Below the pieces are notes generated by a model that was not told the origin of the DNA, made no database searches, and saw only the letters and a list, made by a program, of their open reading frames with translations. 7,069 nucleotides of DNA, from assembly GCA_946481355.1 (NCBI GenBank), contig CAMLNH010000144.1:1-7069 (forward strand), given 5' to 3'. Made by a program: the position numbers and the translations under genes. Shown here one piece after another: positions 1-7,069 of this stretch. The DNA comes from an uncultured Curvibacter sp. (lineage in GTDB: Bacteria; Pseudomonadota; Gammaproteobacteria; Burkholderiales; Burkholderiaceae). Numbering within the stretch: position 1 is the stretch's first letter; each line of letters starts with the position of its first letter.

Positions 1-218
<218 letters not shown>

Positions 219-233
219 CCTTCGGACGCAGCG

Positions 234-1169
234 ATGCCACTCGGTTCGCTGGACAGAACGCCTCCCCCCTTCTTCCGCCAGGGCGCTTCGGCCCTGTCGC
301 GGCTCATGCTGTTCAGCGCGCTGGCGCTGTTCCTCATGGTGGCCGACACGCGCTTCAAGCTGACCGGCCCCATCCGCGTGACCATCGCCTCGGTGCTCTA
401 CCCGGTGCAATGGGCCCTCGTGCAGCCTGTGCAATGGTCGCGCGATGTCTTCGGCAACCTGCAGTCCCTGCGCAGCGCGCAGGATGACGCGCAGCTGCTG
501 CGCGAGCTGCTGCGCCTGCAGTCGCCCCGGGCCCAGCAGTACGAACAGCTCGCACTGGAGAACGAGCGGCTGCGCCAGCTGTTGGATCTGCGCCAGCGCA
601 TGCCCACGCCCGGTCTGGCGGCCCAGGTTCTCTACGACGCGGCCGATCCCTACGAGCACAAGGTCATCATCGACAAGGGCCTGATCCATGGCATCGGTGC
701 CGGCGCACCGGTGCTCGACGCCTCGGGCGTGCTGGGACAGGTCACGCGCGTCTATCCCTCCATGGCCGAAGTCACCCTGGTGATCGATGCCGAGCAGGCC
801 ATCCCCGTGCTCAACACCCGCACCGGCGTACGTGCCGTGGCCTTTGGCGAGCCCAGCCTGCATGGTGGTGTGCTGGAGTTGCGCTACATGGGCACCAATG
901 CCGACGTGCAGCCGGGCGACCTGCTGACCACCAGCGGCATTGACGGGGTCTTCCCCCCGGGTCTGCCCGTGGCACGCGTGGACAAGGTCGAGCGCAGCAT
1001 CGAATCACCTTTCGCCCTGATCTACTGTCTGCCGCAGGCGCGTGTGGATGGCGCCACCCAGGTGCTGGTGCTGCCCTCGCTGGCCGGCCAGCAGCCTGCG
1101 CGTCCGCAGGATCCGCCGCCCGCGCGCGGCGGCGCCAGAGGTGGCAACGGCAAGGGAGGCGCGCGATGA
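234..1169 (+). CDS. mreC: Rod shape-determining protein MreC
   Basis: The product is a 311-aa bitopic inner-membrane protein whose periplasmic domain scaffolds the elongasome and activates PBP2. Visible architecture: a short cytoplasmic N-terminus with MPLGSLDRTPPPFFRQG, one membrane segment at about residues 21-37, a helical coiled-coil stretch at about 75-120 (rich in L, E, Q and R, including LALENERLRQLLDLR), then a beta-rich MreC core at about 125-285 with family-typical VIDKGLIHGIGAGAPVLD, GVLGQVTRV and GDLLTTSGIDGVFPPGLPV. The last 30 or so residues are a Pro/Gly/Arg-rich tail that is probably disordered and variable between species. ATG 234 is chosen because the product begins as expected for Burkholderiales MreC; the Shine-Dalgarno sequence before it is weak. 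Its stop overlaps the mreD start (ATGA), which suggests translational coupling. Confidence 0.96.
   Translation: MPLGSLDRTPPPFFRQGASALSRLMLFSALALFLMVADTRFKLTGPIRVTIASVLYPVQWALVQPVQWSRDVFGNLQSLRSAQDDAQLLRELLRLQSPRAQQYEQLALENERLRQLLDLRQRMPTPGLAAQVLYDAADPYEHKVIIDKGLIHGIGAGAPVLDASGVLGQVTRVYPSMAEVTLVIDAEQAIPVLNTRTGVRAVAFGEPSLHGGVLELRYMGTNADVQPGDLLTTSGIDGVFPPGLPVARVDKVERSIESPFALIYCLPQARVDGATQVLVLPSLAGQQPARPQDPPPARGGARGGNGKGGAR
1154..1159 (+). promoter_or_regulatory. Ribosome binding site for mreD
   Basis: GGGAGG lies 6 nt before ATG 1166, inside the last codons of mreC. The spacing favours the start at 1166 over the in-frame ATG at 1172, which would be 12 nt away. Confidence 0.7.
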
Positions 1170-1696
1170 TCATGCGTCCGGGCCAGCAGCTGCTGCTGCC
1201 AGCCAACCCACTCTTCATCTGGGGCAGCCTCTTCGGTGCCTTCGGGCTCAACCTGCTGTTCAACATGGCGTTCTGGGGCCGTGCGGCCTGGGCGCCGGAT
1301 CTGCTGGCGCTCACCCTGGTGTTCTGGAGCGTGCACCAGCCGCAGCGCGTGGGCATGAGCGGCGCCTTTCTCTTCGGCCTGCTGATGGACGTGCACCAGG
1401 GCAGCGTGCTGGGCCAGCACGCCCTGGCCTATGCCGTGCTGAGCTTCTTCTCCATCGCCATCCACCGCCGCCTGCTCTGGTTCACCGTGGCCAGCCAGGC
1501 GTTGCAGGTTCTGCCCCTGCTGCTGGCCGCCCATGTGGTGGCACTGGCCGTGCGCATGATGGTGGGCGGGCATTTCCCCGGGTGGTCCCTCTTGCTCGCG
1601 CCCGTGATCGAGGCCATGCTCTGGCCCGTGGCCACGCTGCTGCTGCTGCTGCCGCAGCGTCGTGCGCCCGACCCCGACGCCAACCGACCTCTGTAA
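1166..1696 (+). CDS. mreD: Rod shape-determining protein MreD
   Basis: The product is a 176-aa polytopic inner-membrane protein of the MreD family, a partner of MreC in the elongasome. The sequence is strongly hydrophobic, with about five membrane segments (roughly residues 15-37, 42-57, 62-72, 85-125 with a short charged break, and 138-163). The family signature is visible as FLFGLLMDVHQGSVLGQHAL: a Gly-Leu-Leu-x-Asp turn followed by a Gly-x-x-Leu-Gly loop. The C-terminus is a short charged tail (QRRAPDPDANRPL). The start overlaps the mreC stop by 4 bp, and the ribosome binding site at 1154-1159 supports ATG 1166; ATG 1172 is the alternative. The gene is followed after 16 bp by mrdA. Length is near the usual 160-175 aa. 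Confidence 0.95.
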   Translation: MIMRPGQQLLLPANPLFIWGSLFGAFGLNLLFNMAFWGRAAWAPDLLALTLVFWSVHQPQRVGMSGAFLFGLLMDVHQGSVLGQHALAYAVLSFFSIAIHRRLLWFTVASQALQVLPLLLAAHVVALAVRMMVGGHFPGWSLLLAPVIEAMLWPVATLLLLLPQRRAPDPDANRPL

Positions 1697-1712
1697 GCCA
1701 GGCTCCACCGCC

Positions 1713-3692
1713 ATGACCGAACTGCGCAACGTCGAAGCCGACCTGCACCGCTTCCGCGCGCGCGTGCTGGTCATTTCGCTGCTGGTGTTCGGCTGTTTTC
1801 TGATCCTCTTCTTCCGTCTGGTCTATCTGCAGGTCGTGCGCCACGATGATCTGGAGGCGCAGGCCGAGATCAACCGCACCACCATCGTGCCCCTGGTCCC
1901 CACCCGCGGCCTGATCCTGGACCGCAACGGCATCCCGCTGGCCACCAACTACTCGGCCTACACGCTGGAGATCACGCCCTCGCAGGTGGACAACCTGGAG
2001 CGCACCCTCAACGAACTGTCGGAACTGGTGGACATCACGCCGCGCGACCGCCGGCGCTTCCGCAAGCTGCTGGAGGAAACCAAGGGCGCCGAGTCCCTGC
2101 CCATCCGCACGCGCCTGTCCGACGAGGAGGTCGCGCGTTTCGCTGTGCAGCGCTACCGCTTCACCGGTGTGGACATCAAGGCGCGCCTGTTCCGCAACTA
2201 CCCCTGGGGTGAACTCGGCAGCCATGTGGTGGGCTACATCGGTCGCATCAACCCGGCCGAGAAGAAGGAGCAGGAGGACTGGGACGAGGAAGACCAGGCC
2301 AACTACCGCGGCACAGACTACATCGGCAAGCTCGGCGTGGAGCAGAGCTTCGAGAAGCACCTGCACGGCATCACGGGCTTCGAGCGCGTCGAGACCTCGG
2401 CCGGCGGGCGCGCCGTGCGCAAGCTGGCCAGCACGCAGGCCAAGCCTGGCAACAACGTGGTGCTGTCGATCGACATCAAGCTGCAGAACCTCGTGGAAGA
2501 GATGTTTGGCGAACGCCGCGGCGCCCTGGTGGCGCTGGACCCGAACAACGGCGAGATCCTGGCCTTCGTGAGCAAGCCCACTTTCGACCCGAACATGTTC
2601 GTCGAAGGCATCGACAGCGAATCCTGGCAGGCGCTCAACGAATCGATCGACAAGCCGCTGCTCAACCGCGCCCTGCGCGGTACCTACCCGCCGGGCTCGA
2701 CCTACAAGCCTTTCATGGCCTTGGCGGCGCTGGAGACCGGCAAGCGCACCCCGAGCCAGATCACCCAGGACAACGGCTCCTGGTTCTTCGGCGGCCACGT
2801 TTTCCGCAGCCATGGCGACCACGGCCTGGGGCCGGTGGACATGCACCGCAGCATCGTCAAGTCCAGCAACGTCTATTACTACTCCCTGGCGAACGATCTG
2901 GGCGTGGACGCCATTCACGACTTCATGAAACCCCTGGGCTTCGGTCAGCTCACGGGTATCGACATCCAGGGCGAGGTGCGCGGCGTGCTGCCCAGCCAGG
3001 ACTGGAAGCGCCGCTTCTACCGTCGACCCGAGCAGCAGAAGTGGTACGCGGGCGAGACCATCTCGCTGGGCATCGGCCAGGGCTACAACACCTTCACCAT
3101 GCTGCAGCTGGCCTCGGCCACGGCCACGCTGGCCAACGGCGGCATCAAGCACATCCCGCATCTGACCCTGGGCACCCAGGCCGCCGGCAGCCAGGCCGTG
3201 GTGCCTGTGGCCAAGCAACCGTCGCAGGATCTGCGCTACAAGCCCCAGCACCTGACCGTGGTACGCAAGGCCCTGGCCGCGGTCACGCAGGAAGGGACCT
3301 CGGTGCGCTCCTTCCTGGGCGCCAAGTACCTGAGCGCGGGCAAGACCGGTACGGCCCAGGCCGTGACCATAGGCCAGAAGGAAAAGTACGACGCCAAGAA
3401 GATGGAAGAGCACGAGCGCGATCACGCGCTCTACATGGCCTTTGCGCCCGTTGACAAGCCGCAGATCGCGCTGGCCGTGATCGTGGAGAACTCGGGCTTC
3501 GGCGCCGAGCACGCTGCGCCCATGGCCCGGCGCGTGTTCGACTACTGGTTGCTCGGCGAGTACCCGAGCGAGCAGGACCTGGCCGCCGTGAGCCAGGGCA
3601 AGGCTGCCACGCCGCTGGGCAAGCCGCGCCTCGCGGCCGAGGTGGCCTGGCCGCCCAAGGGTAAAGAGAACATCACCTTCATGCTGCCTTGA
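1713..3692 (+). CDS. mrdA: Peptidoglycan D,D-transpeptidase PBP2 (MrdA)
   Basis: The product is a 659-aa class B penicillin-binding protein that crosslinks peptidoglycan during cell elongation, acting in the periplasm from a membrane anchor. One membrane segment lies at residues 18-40. The N-terminal dimerisation/pedestal domain follows, with the class B signature TRGLILDRNG at about 64-73. The transpeptidase domain has all three active-site motifs: SxxK as S329-T-Y-K332 (in YPPGSTYKPF), SxN as S384-S-N386, and KTG as K544-T-G546 (AGKTGTAQ). The catalytic Ser329 sits at nearly the same position as Ser330 of E. coli PBP2, which separates it from the division enzyme PBP3/FtsI. ATG 1713 is preferred to an upstream in-frame GTG at 1662, because 1662 would overlap mreD by 35 bp and add residues unlike the family. 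The start has only a weak Shine-Dalgarno sequence and is 16 bp from the mreD stop, so coupling is likely. Confidence 0.97.
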   Translation: MTELRNVEADLHRFRARVLVISLLVFGCFLILFFRLVYLQVVRHDDLEAQAEINRTTIVPLVPTRGLILDRNGIPLATNYSAYTLEITPSQVDNLERTLNELSELVDITPRDRRRFRKLLEETKGAESLPIRTRLSDEEVARFAVQRYRFTGVDIKARLFRNYPWGELGSHVVGYIGRINPAEKKEQEDWDEEDQANYRGTDYIGKLGVEQSFEKHLHGITGFERVETSAGGRAVRKLASTQAKPGNNVVLSIDIKLQNLVEEMFGERRGALVALDPNNGEILAFVSKPTFDPNMFVEGIDSESWQALNESIDKPLLNRALRGTYPPGSTYKPFMALAALETGKRTPSQITQDNGSWFFGGHVFRSHGDHGLGPVDMHRSIVKSSNVYYYSLANDLGVDAIHDFMKPLGFGQLTGIDIQGEVRGVLPSQDWKRRFYRRPEQQKWYAGETISLGIGQGYNTFTMLQLASATATLANGGIKHIPHLTLGTQAAGSQAVVPVAKQPSQDLRYKPQHLTVVRKALAAVTQEGTSVRSFLGAKYLSAGKTGTAQAVTIGQKEKYDAKKMEEHERDHALYMAFAPVDKPQIALAVIVENSGFGAEHAAPMARRVFDYWLLGEYPSEQDLAAVSQGKAATPLGKPRLAAEVAWPPKGKENITFMLP

Positions 3693-3754
3693 GAGCCCGC
3701 GAATAAATCTACTGCGCGACCCGATCGCTACGATTTCTTCACGGGTTCTCGAGC
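3693..3754. other. Convergent intergenic gap between mrdA and the TSUP gene
   Basis: This 62-bp stretch separates two converging stop codons. I see only a weak inverted repeat (ACCCG 3719-3723 with CGGGT 3742-3746) with a long loop and no T-run, so no convincing intrinsic terminator. rodA, which might be expected after mrdA, is not here. Confidence 0.6.
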
Positions 3755-4519
3755 TCAGGCGCTGCGCATGAAGGCGTCGTAGCCCGTCTTCAGGATCAGG
3801 GCCAGCACCACGACGATGAAGACGCCGCGCACGAAGCCCGCGCCGTGTTTGAGTGCCAGCCGCGTGCCCAGCAGGCTGCCGACCACATTGGCCAGCGCCA
3901 GCGGCAGCGCCAGGTGCCACCAGACATGGCCCTTGAGCGTGAACAGCAGAAGGGCTGACAGATTGCTGCTCAGATTGAGCAGCTTGGCCCCGGCCGAGGC
4001 GTGCAGGAAGTCATAGCCCAGCCAGCGTACGAAAAGAAAAACGAAGAAGCTGCCTGTGCCCGGGCCGAAGAAGCCGTCGTAGAAGCCGATCAGCAGGCCC
4101 ACGCAGCCCGCGGCCAGCAGCTCCTGGCGGCCGGCGAAGCGCGGCGCATGGTGGCGCCCCAGCTCCTTCTTCACCAGCGTGTAGACCAGCACCAGCAGCA
4201 GCACGGCCGGCAGCAGCTTGCGCAGGAAATCGGGCGAGACCAGGGTCACGATCCAGGCCCCAGCCAGCGAGCCGGCGAAGGACAGGCCCATGGCCGGCAG
4301 CATCGTGCGCCAGGACAGTTCAACGCGTCTCAGGTACTGCACCGAGGCAAAGGCCGTGCCCCAGACCGAGGCGGACTTGTTGGTGCCCAGCAGGGTGGCC
4401 GCATGGGCGGCCGGGTAGGTGGCGAAGAGGGCGGGCAGCAGCACGAGGCCGCCGCCGCCCACGATGGCATCAACGAAGCCGGCCAGCAGCGAAGCCAGTG
4501 TGACGAGCAGGAAATCCAT
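3755..4519 (-). CDS. TauE/SafE (TSUP) family sulfite/anion exporter-like permease
   Basis: The product is a 254-aa integral membrane protein of the TSUP (DUF81) family. Family features are the N-terminal glycine-rich repeat FVDAIVGGGGLVLLPAL followed by LLGTNKSASVWGTAFA, and the second half-repeat GFYDGFFGPGTGSFFVFLFV followed by AGAKLLNLSSNLSALLLF. This duplicated plan with about eight membrane segments is typical. Family members move sulfite, sulfoacetate, taurine-related or other small anions; no substrate can be read from this sequence. Start ATG 4517-4519 is chosen because MDFLLVTLASLLAGFVDAIVGGGG is the usual beginning; an upstream in-frame ATG at 4577-4579 would place an intrinsic terminator inside the coding region. 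No good Shine-Dalgarno sequence precedes 4519. The gene converges with mrdA and diverges from amt, so neither operon explains its role. Confidence 0.93.
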   Translation of the reverse strand: MDFLLVTLASLLAGFVDAIVGGGGLVLLPALFATYPAAHAATLLGTNKSASVWGTAFASVQYLRRVELSWRTMLPAMGLSFAGSLAGAWIVTLVSPDFLRKLLPAVLLLVLVYTLVKKELGRHHAPRFAGRQELLAAGCVGLLIGFYDGFFGPGTGSFFVFLFVRWLGYDFLHASAGAKLLNLSSNLSALLLFTLKGHVWWHLALPLALANVVGSLLGTRLALKHGAGFVRGVFIVVVLALILKTGYDAFMRSA

Positions 4520-4532
4520 GGGAACCGGATGC

Positions 4533-4567
4533 AGAAAATAAAAAGGCACCGCGTTCAGCGGTGCCTT
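4533..4567 (-). terminator. Rho-independent terminator in the leader of the TSUP gene
   Basis: Read on the minus strand, AAGGCACCGC (complement of 4558-4567), loop TGAAC, and GCGGTGCCTT (complement of 4543-4552) form a perfect 10-bp GC-rich stem. It is followed at once by a T-rich tract (TTTATTTTC). On the plus strand the same hairpin is followed by GGGGAACG with no T-run, so it is directional. The T-tract ends only about 13 nt before the TSUP start codon. It therefore terminates or attenuates transcription heading into that gene, or marks the end of a short minus-strand transcript. Confidence 0.8.
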
Positions 4568-4644
4568 GGGGAACGCCATCTGCTCTGGATGGTATCAATC
4601 TTTTTTGCTTCGACTAGCCAGATGTCTTCCTCGGTTCCTCTCAT
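4555..4644 (-). CDS. Candidate 29-aa small ORF ending in the terminator loop
   Basis: A minus-strand frame starts at ATG 4642-4644 and ends at TGA 4555-4557, inside the loop of the terminator. The product begins MRGTEEDIWLVEAKKIDTI and ends RSPRHR. A modest purine-rich GAGAG lies 6 nt before the ATG. Third-position GC by eye is about 59 percent (17 of 29), much lower than in the neighbouring genes, which argues against an ordinary native gene. It could be a leader peptide, a small protein with its own terminator, a decayed remnant, or chance. I do not recognise the peptide. Confidence 0.22.
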   Translation of the reverse strand: MRGTEEDIWLVEAKKIDTIQSRWRSPRHR

Positions 4645-4742
4645 GCTCAGCTCTCGGGCCGGCAGCGAGTGGACGTAATTTAAGGCAGGGTGACCCGATC
4701 AGGGCTAGGGGTTTCCCCGGTTTACGGGCCATAAATCCGGTC

Positions 4743-4758
4743 TGGCATATCCCTTGCT
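4743..4758 (+). promoter_or_regulatory. Sigma-54 (RpoN) -24/-12 promoter of the amt gene
   Basis: TGGCATATCCCTTGCT matches the RpoN consensus TGGCAC-N5-TTGCW, with the invariant GG (4744-4745) and GC (4756-4757) separated by exactly 10 nt. The predicted transcription start is about 12 nt past the GC, near 4769, giving a leader of about 23 nt before ATG 4792. Ammonium transporter genes are classic NtrC/sigma-54 targets, which supports the call. No canonical NtrC enhancer is evident within the 200 bp upstream. Confidence 0.85.
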
Positions 4759-4764
4759 TTGTGC

Positions 4765-4779
4765 CTGTGGAAACCACAG
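4765..4779. repeat. 15-bp palindrome at the amt transcription start
   Basis: CTGTGG-AAA-CCACAG is a perfect 6-bp inverted repeat with a 3-nt spacer. It covers the predicted sigma-54 start site (about 4769) and lies 12 nt before the amt start codon, just ahead of the ribosome binding site. It could be a protein-binding operator or, if transcription starts at or before its left arm, a small mRNA hairpin. Function is unknown. Confidence 0.55.
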
Positions 4780-4781
4780 TC

Positions 4782-4787
4782 AGGAAG
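4782..4787 (+). promoter_or_regulatory. Ribosome binding site for amt
   Basis: AGGAAG lies 4 nt before ATG 4792 (the AGGA core is 6 nt away). It fixes the start at 4792, which begins a clean signal peptide. A TTG at 4759 in the same frame would lie upstream of the predicted transcription start. Confidence 0.75.
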
Positions 4788-4791
4788 AAAA

Positions 4792-6228
<1,437 letters not shown>

Positions 6229-6263
6229 GTTTTCACGGACCCACACCACAGGAGGCCCCATCC

Positions 6264-6596
6264 ATGCTGGAAAGCGAAAAAGTGGCGATTGCTGCCCATC
6301 TGCACGTGCTGCTGCGTCGCAAGACCGGCCGCGTGACCGACACCGAGTGGATGGCAGCCAATGCGGACTACGCGCGCGAGATCATCCGCTTCGCACGCAC
6401 CCGCGCGAAGGAGGACGGCCACCCCGATCTGGAGGAGTGGGCCGGTAAGCTCGAAAGCGCGCTGGGCCTGAAGGTACCGGTGGCCGAACGGGACCCGCCG
6501 CGTAGTGGTTACTCCGACACAGCCGCTGGATTCCCGTCCACCTCGCCGCCTGAGGACGATGACGGGGCGCCGCGCTATGTGCGAGGGATCCGCTAG
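6264..6596 (+). CDS. Conserved-looking hypothetical protein, 110 aa
   Basis: I do not recognise this family. The product is soluble, with no signal peptide or membrane segment. Residues 1-70 look alpha-helical and charged (for example VAIAAHLHVLLRRKTGRVTD and YAREIIRFARTRAKEDG), and residues 75-110 are Pro/Ser/Asp-rich and probably disordered. There are no cysteines and no visible catalytic motif. The start is well supported by GGAGG at 6251-6255, 8 nt before ATG 6264. It lies 35 bp after amt on the same strand with no terminator between, so it is probably expressed from the same sigma-54 promoter and may be nitrogen-regulated. Codon use and base composition look like the neighbours, which supports a real gene. 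Its stop TAG overlaps the stop of the converging gene. Confidence 0.85.
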   Translation: MLESEKVAIAAHLHVLLRRKTGRVTDTEWMAANADYAREIIRFARTRAKEDGHPDLEEWAGKLESALGLKVPVAERDPPRSGYSDTAAGFPSTSPPEDDDGAPRYVRGIR

Positions 6597-7069
6597 CCTC
6601 TGATCAGCTGGGCCGCGCGCTCGGCAATCATCAGCGTGGGCGAGTTGGTGTTGCCGCTGGTGATGGTGGGCATCACACCGGCATCGGCCACGCGCAGCCC
6701 GCGGATGCCACGTACGCGCAGCTGCGGGTCCACCACGGCCATCGGGTCGTCCGCGCGGCCCATGCGCGTGGTGCCCACGGGGTGGAAGATGGTGGTGGCA
6801 ATGTCGCCGGCCAGGCGCGCGAGATCCTCGTCGCTCTGGTACTGCACGCCGGGTTTCCATTCCTCGGGCTGGTATTTCGCCATGGCCGCTTGCGCCACGA
6901 TGCGCCGCGTCACGCGCAGTGAGTCGGCTGCCACCTGGCGGTCCTCGGGTGTGCTCAGGTAGTTGGGCGCGATCGCCGGCGCATCCTCAAAGCGCGCGCT
7001 GCGGATCTGCACCGTGCCGCGGCTCGTGGGGTTGAGGTTGCAGACACTGGCCGTGAAGGCGTTGAAGCC
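6593..7069 (-). CDS. GMC family FAD-dependent oxidoreductase, C-terminal part (5' partial)
   Basis: The frame is open from the right edge and ends at TAG 6593-6595, giving the last 158 residues. They form the GMC_oxred_C domain: LNPTSRGTVQIRS and APNYLSTPEDRQVAAD near the start, the catalytic-His motif in FHPVGTTRMG (codons about 6755-6787), then VVDPQLRVRGIRGLRVADAGVMPTITSGNTNSPTLMIAE with the second active-site Asn in SGNTN. The family oxidises alcohols (choline dehydrogenase, alkane-pathway alcohol dehydrogenase AlkJ and relatives) with FAD; the substrate cannot be told from this end. The frame continues past a GTG at 7010-7012, so that is not the start. It converges on the 110-aa gene and the stop codons overlap in CTAG. 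Confidence 0.93.
   Translation of the reverse strand, partial: GFNAFTASVCNLNPTSRGTVQIRSARFEDAPAIAPNYLSTPEDRQVAADSLRVTRRIVAQAAMAKYQPEEWKPGVQYQSDEDLARLAGDIATTIFHPVGTTRMGRADDPMAVVDPQLRVRGIRGLRVADAGVMPTITSGNTNSPTLMIAERAAQLIRG

Noticed and set aside
1637..1657. Run of CTG repeats near the end of mreD
   Set aside because: It encodes a leucine run in a membrane helix, so biased leucine codon use explains it; no sign of a functional repeat.
1662..1712. Upstream GTG start for mrdA adding 17 residues
   Set aside because: It would overlap mreD by 35 bp, and the extra Pro/Thr-rich residues are not typical of PBP2; ATG 1713 gives the expected N-terminus before the membrane anchor.
1482..3920. 812-codon open frame on the minus strand opposite mrdA
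   Set aside because: It is antisense to a well-supported PBP2 gene, has low-complexity composition rich in His, Gln, Gly, Arg and Ala, and shows no recognisable domain. Long antisense frames are common in GC-rich coding DNA with strong third-position bias.
4543..4567. Hairpin arms GCACC...GGTGC as an NtrC enhancer about 210 bp upstream of the amt start site
   Set aside because: The half-sites resemble NtrC sites, but the spacer is 9 nt instead of the usual 5. The adjoining T-run on one strand fits a terminator better. A dual role cannot be excluded.
4520..4579. Longer TSUP protein starting at ATG 4577-4579
   Set aside because: The added 20 residues (MAFPKAPLNAVPFYFLHPVP) are encoded by the terminator hairpin and its T-tract and do not resemble the family N-terminus.

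Overview
The window is GC-rich, gene-dense chromosomal DNA. It most likely comes from a beta-proteobacterium of the Burkholderiales, and the protein style (for example the MreC N-terminus MPLGSLDRTPPPFFRQG) looks like Comamonadaceae. That placement rests on recognising the protein families and gene order, not on a search. Most of the content is core housekeeping DNA; no mobile element, CRISPR array, tRNA or rRNA was found.

Left part (1-3692, + strand): the cell-elongation (rod-shape) cluster. It holds the last 71 codons of mreB, then mreC, mreD and the PBP2 gene mrdA. Gaps are 15 bp and 16 bp, with a 4-bp ATGA overlap between mreC and mreD, so this reads as one operon. MreB filaments, MreC/MreD and the PBP2 transpeptidase are parts of the elongasome that builds lateral peptidoglycan. 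The partner glycosyltransferase gene rodA, often next to mrdA, is not here. A 62-bp gap without a clear intrinsic terminator separates mrdA from a convergent gene.

Middle (3755-4791): a minus-strand TauE/SafE (TSUP) family permease gene and a roughly 270-bp divergent regulatory region. On the minus strand this region holds a perfect 10-bp-stem intrinsic terminator only 13-14 nt before the TSUP start codon, so any transcript entering that gene from upstream must cross it. A possible 29-codon ORF ends inside the terminator loop. On the plus strand there is a well-formed sigma-54 (-24/-12) promoter followed by a 15-bp palindrome in the 5' leader of the ammonium transporter gene.

Right part (4792-7069): a full-length Amt/AmtB ammonium channel with a signal peptide and a Pro/Ala-rich periplasmic extension, then an unrecognised 110-aa protein 35 bp downstream, probably cotranscribed. 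The converging 3' part of a GMC-family flavin oxidoreductase gene shares the bases CTAG with the 110-aa gene, so the two stop codons overlap. The amt unit looks nitrogen-regulated through sigma-54, but no glnK (PII) gene adjoins it here.

The most interesting unexplained signals are in the TSUP/amt intergenic region: the terminator in the TSUP leader, the small ORF, and the palindrome at the predicted amt transcription start.
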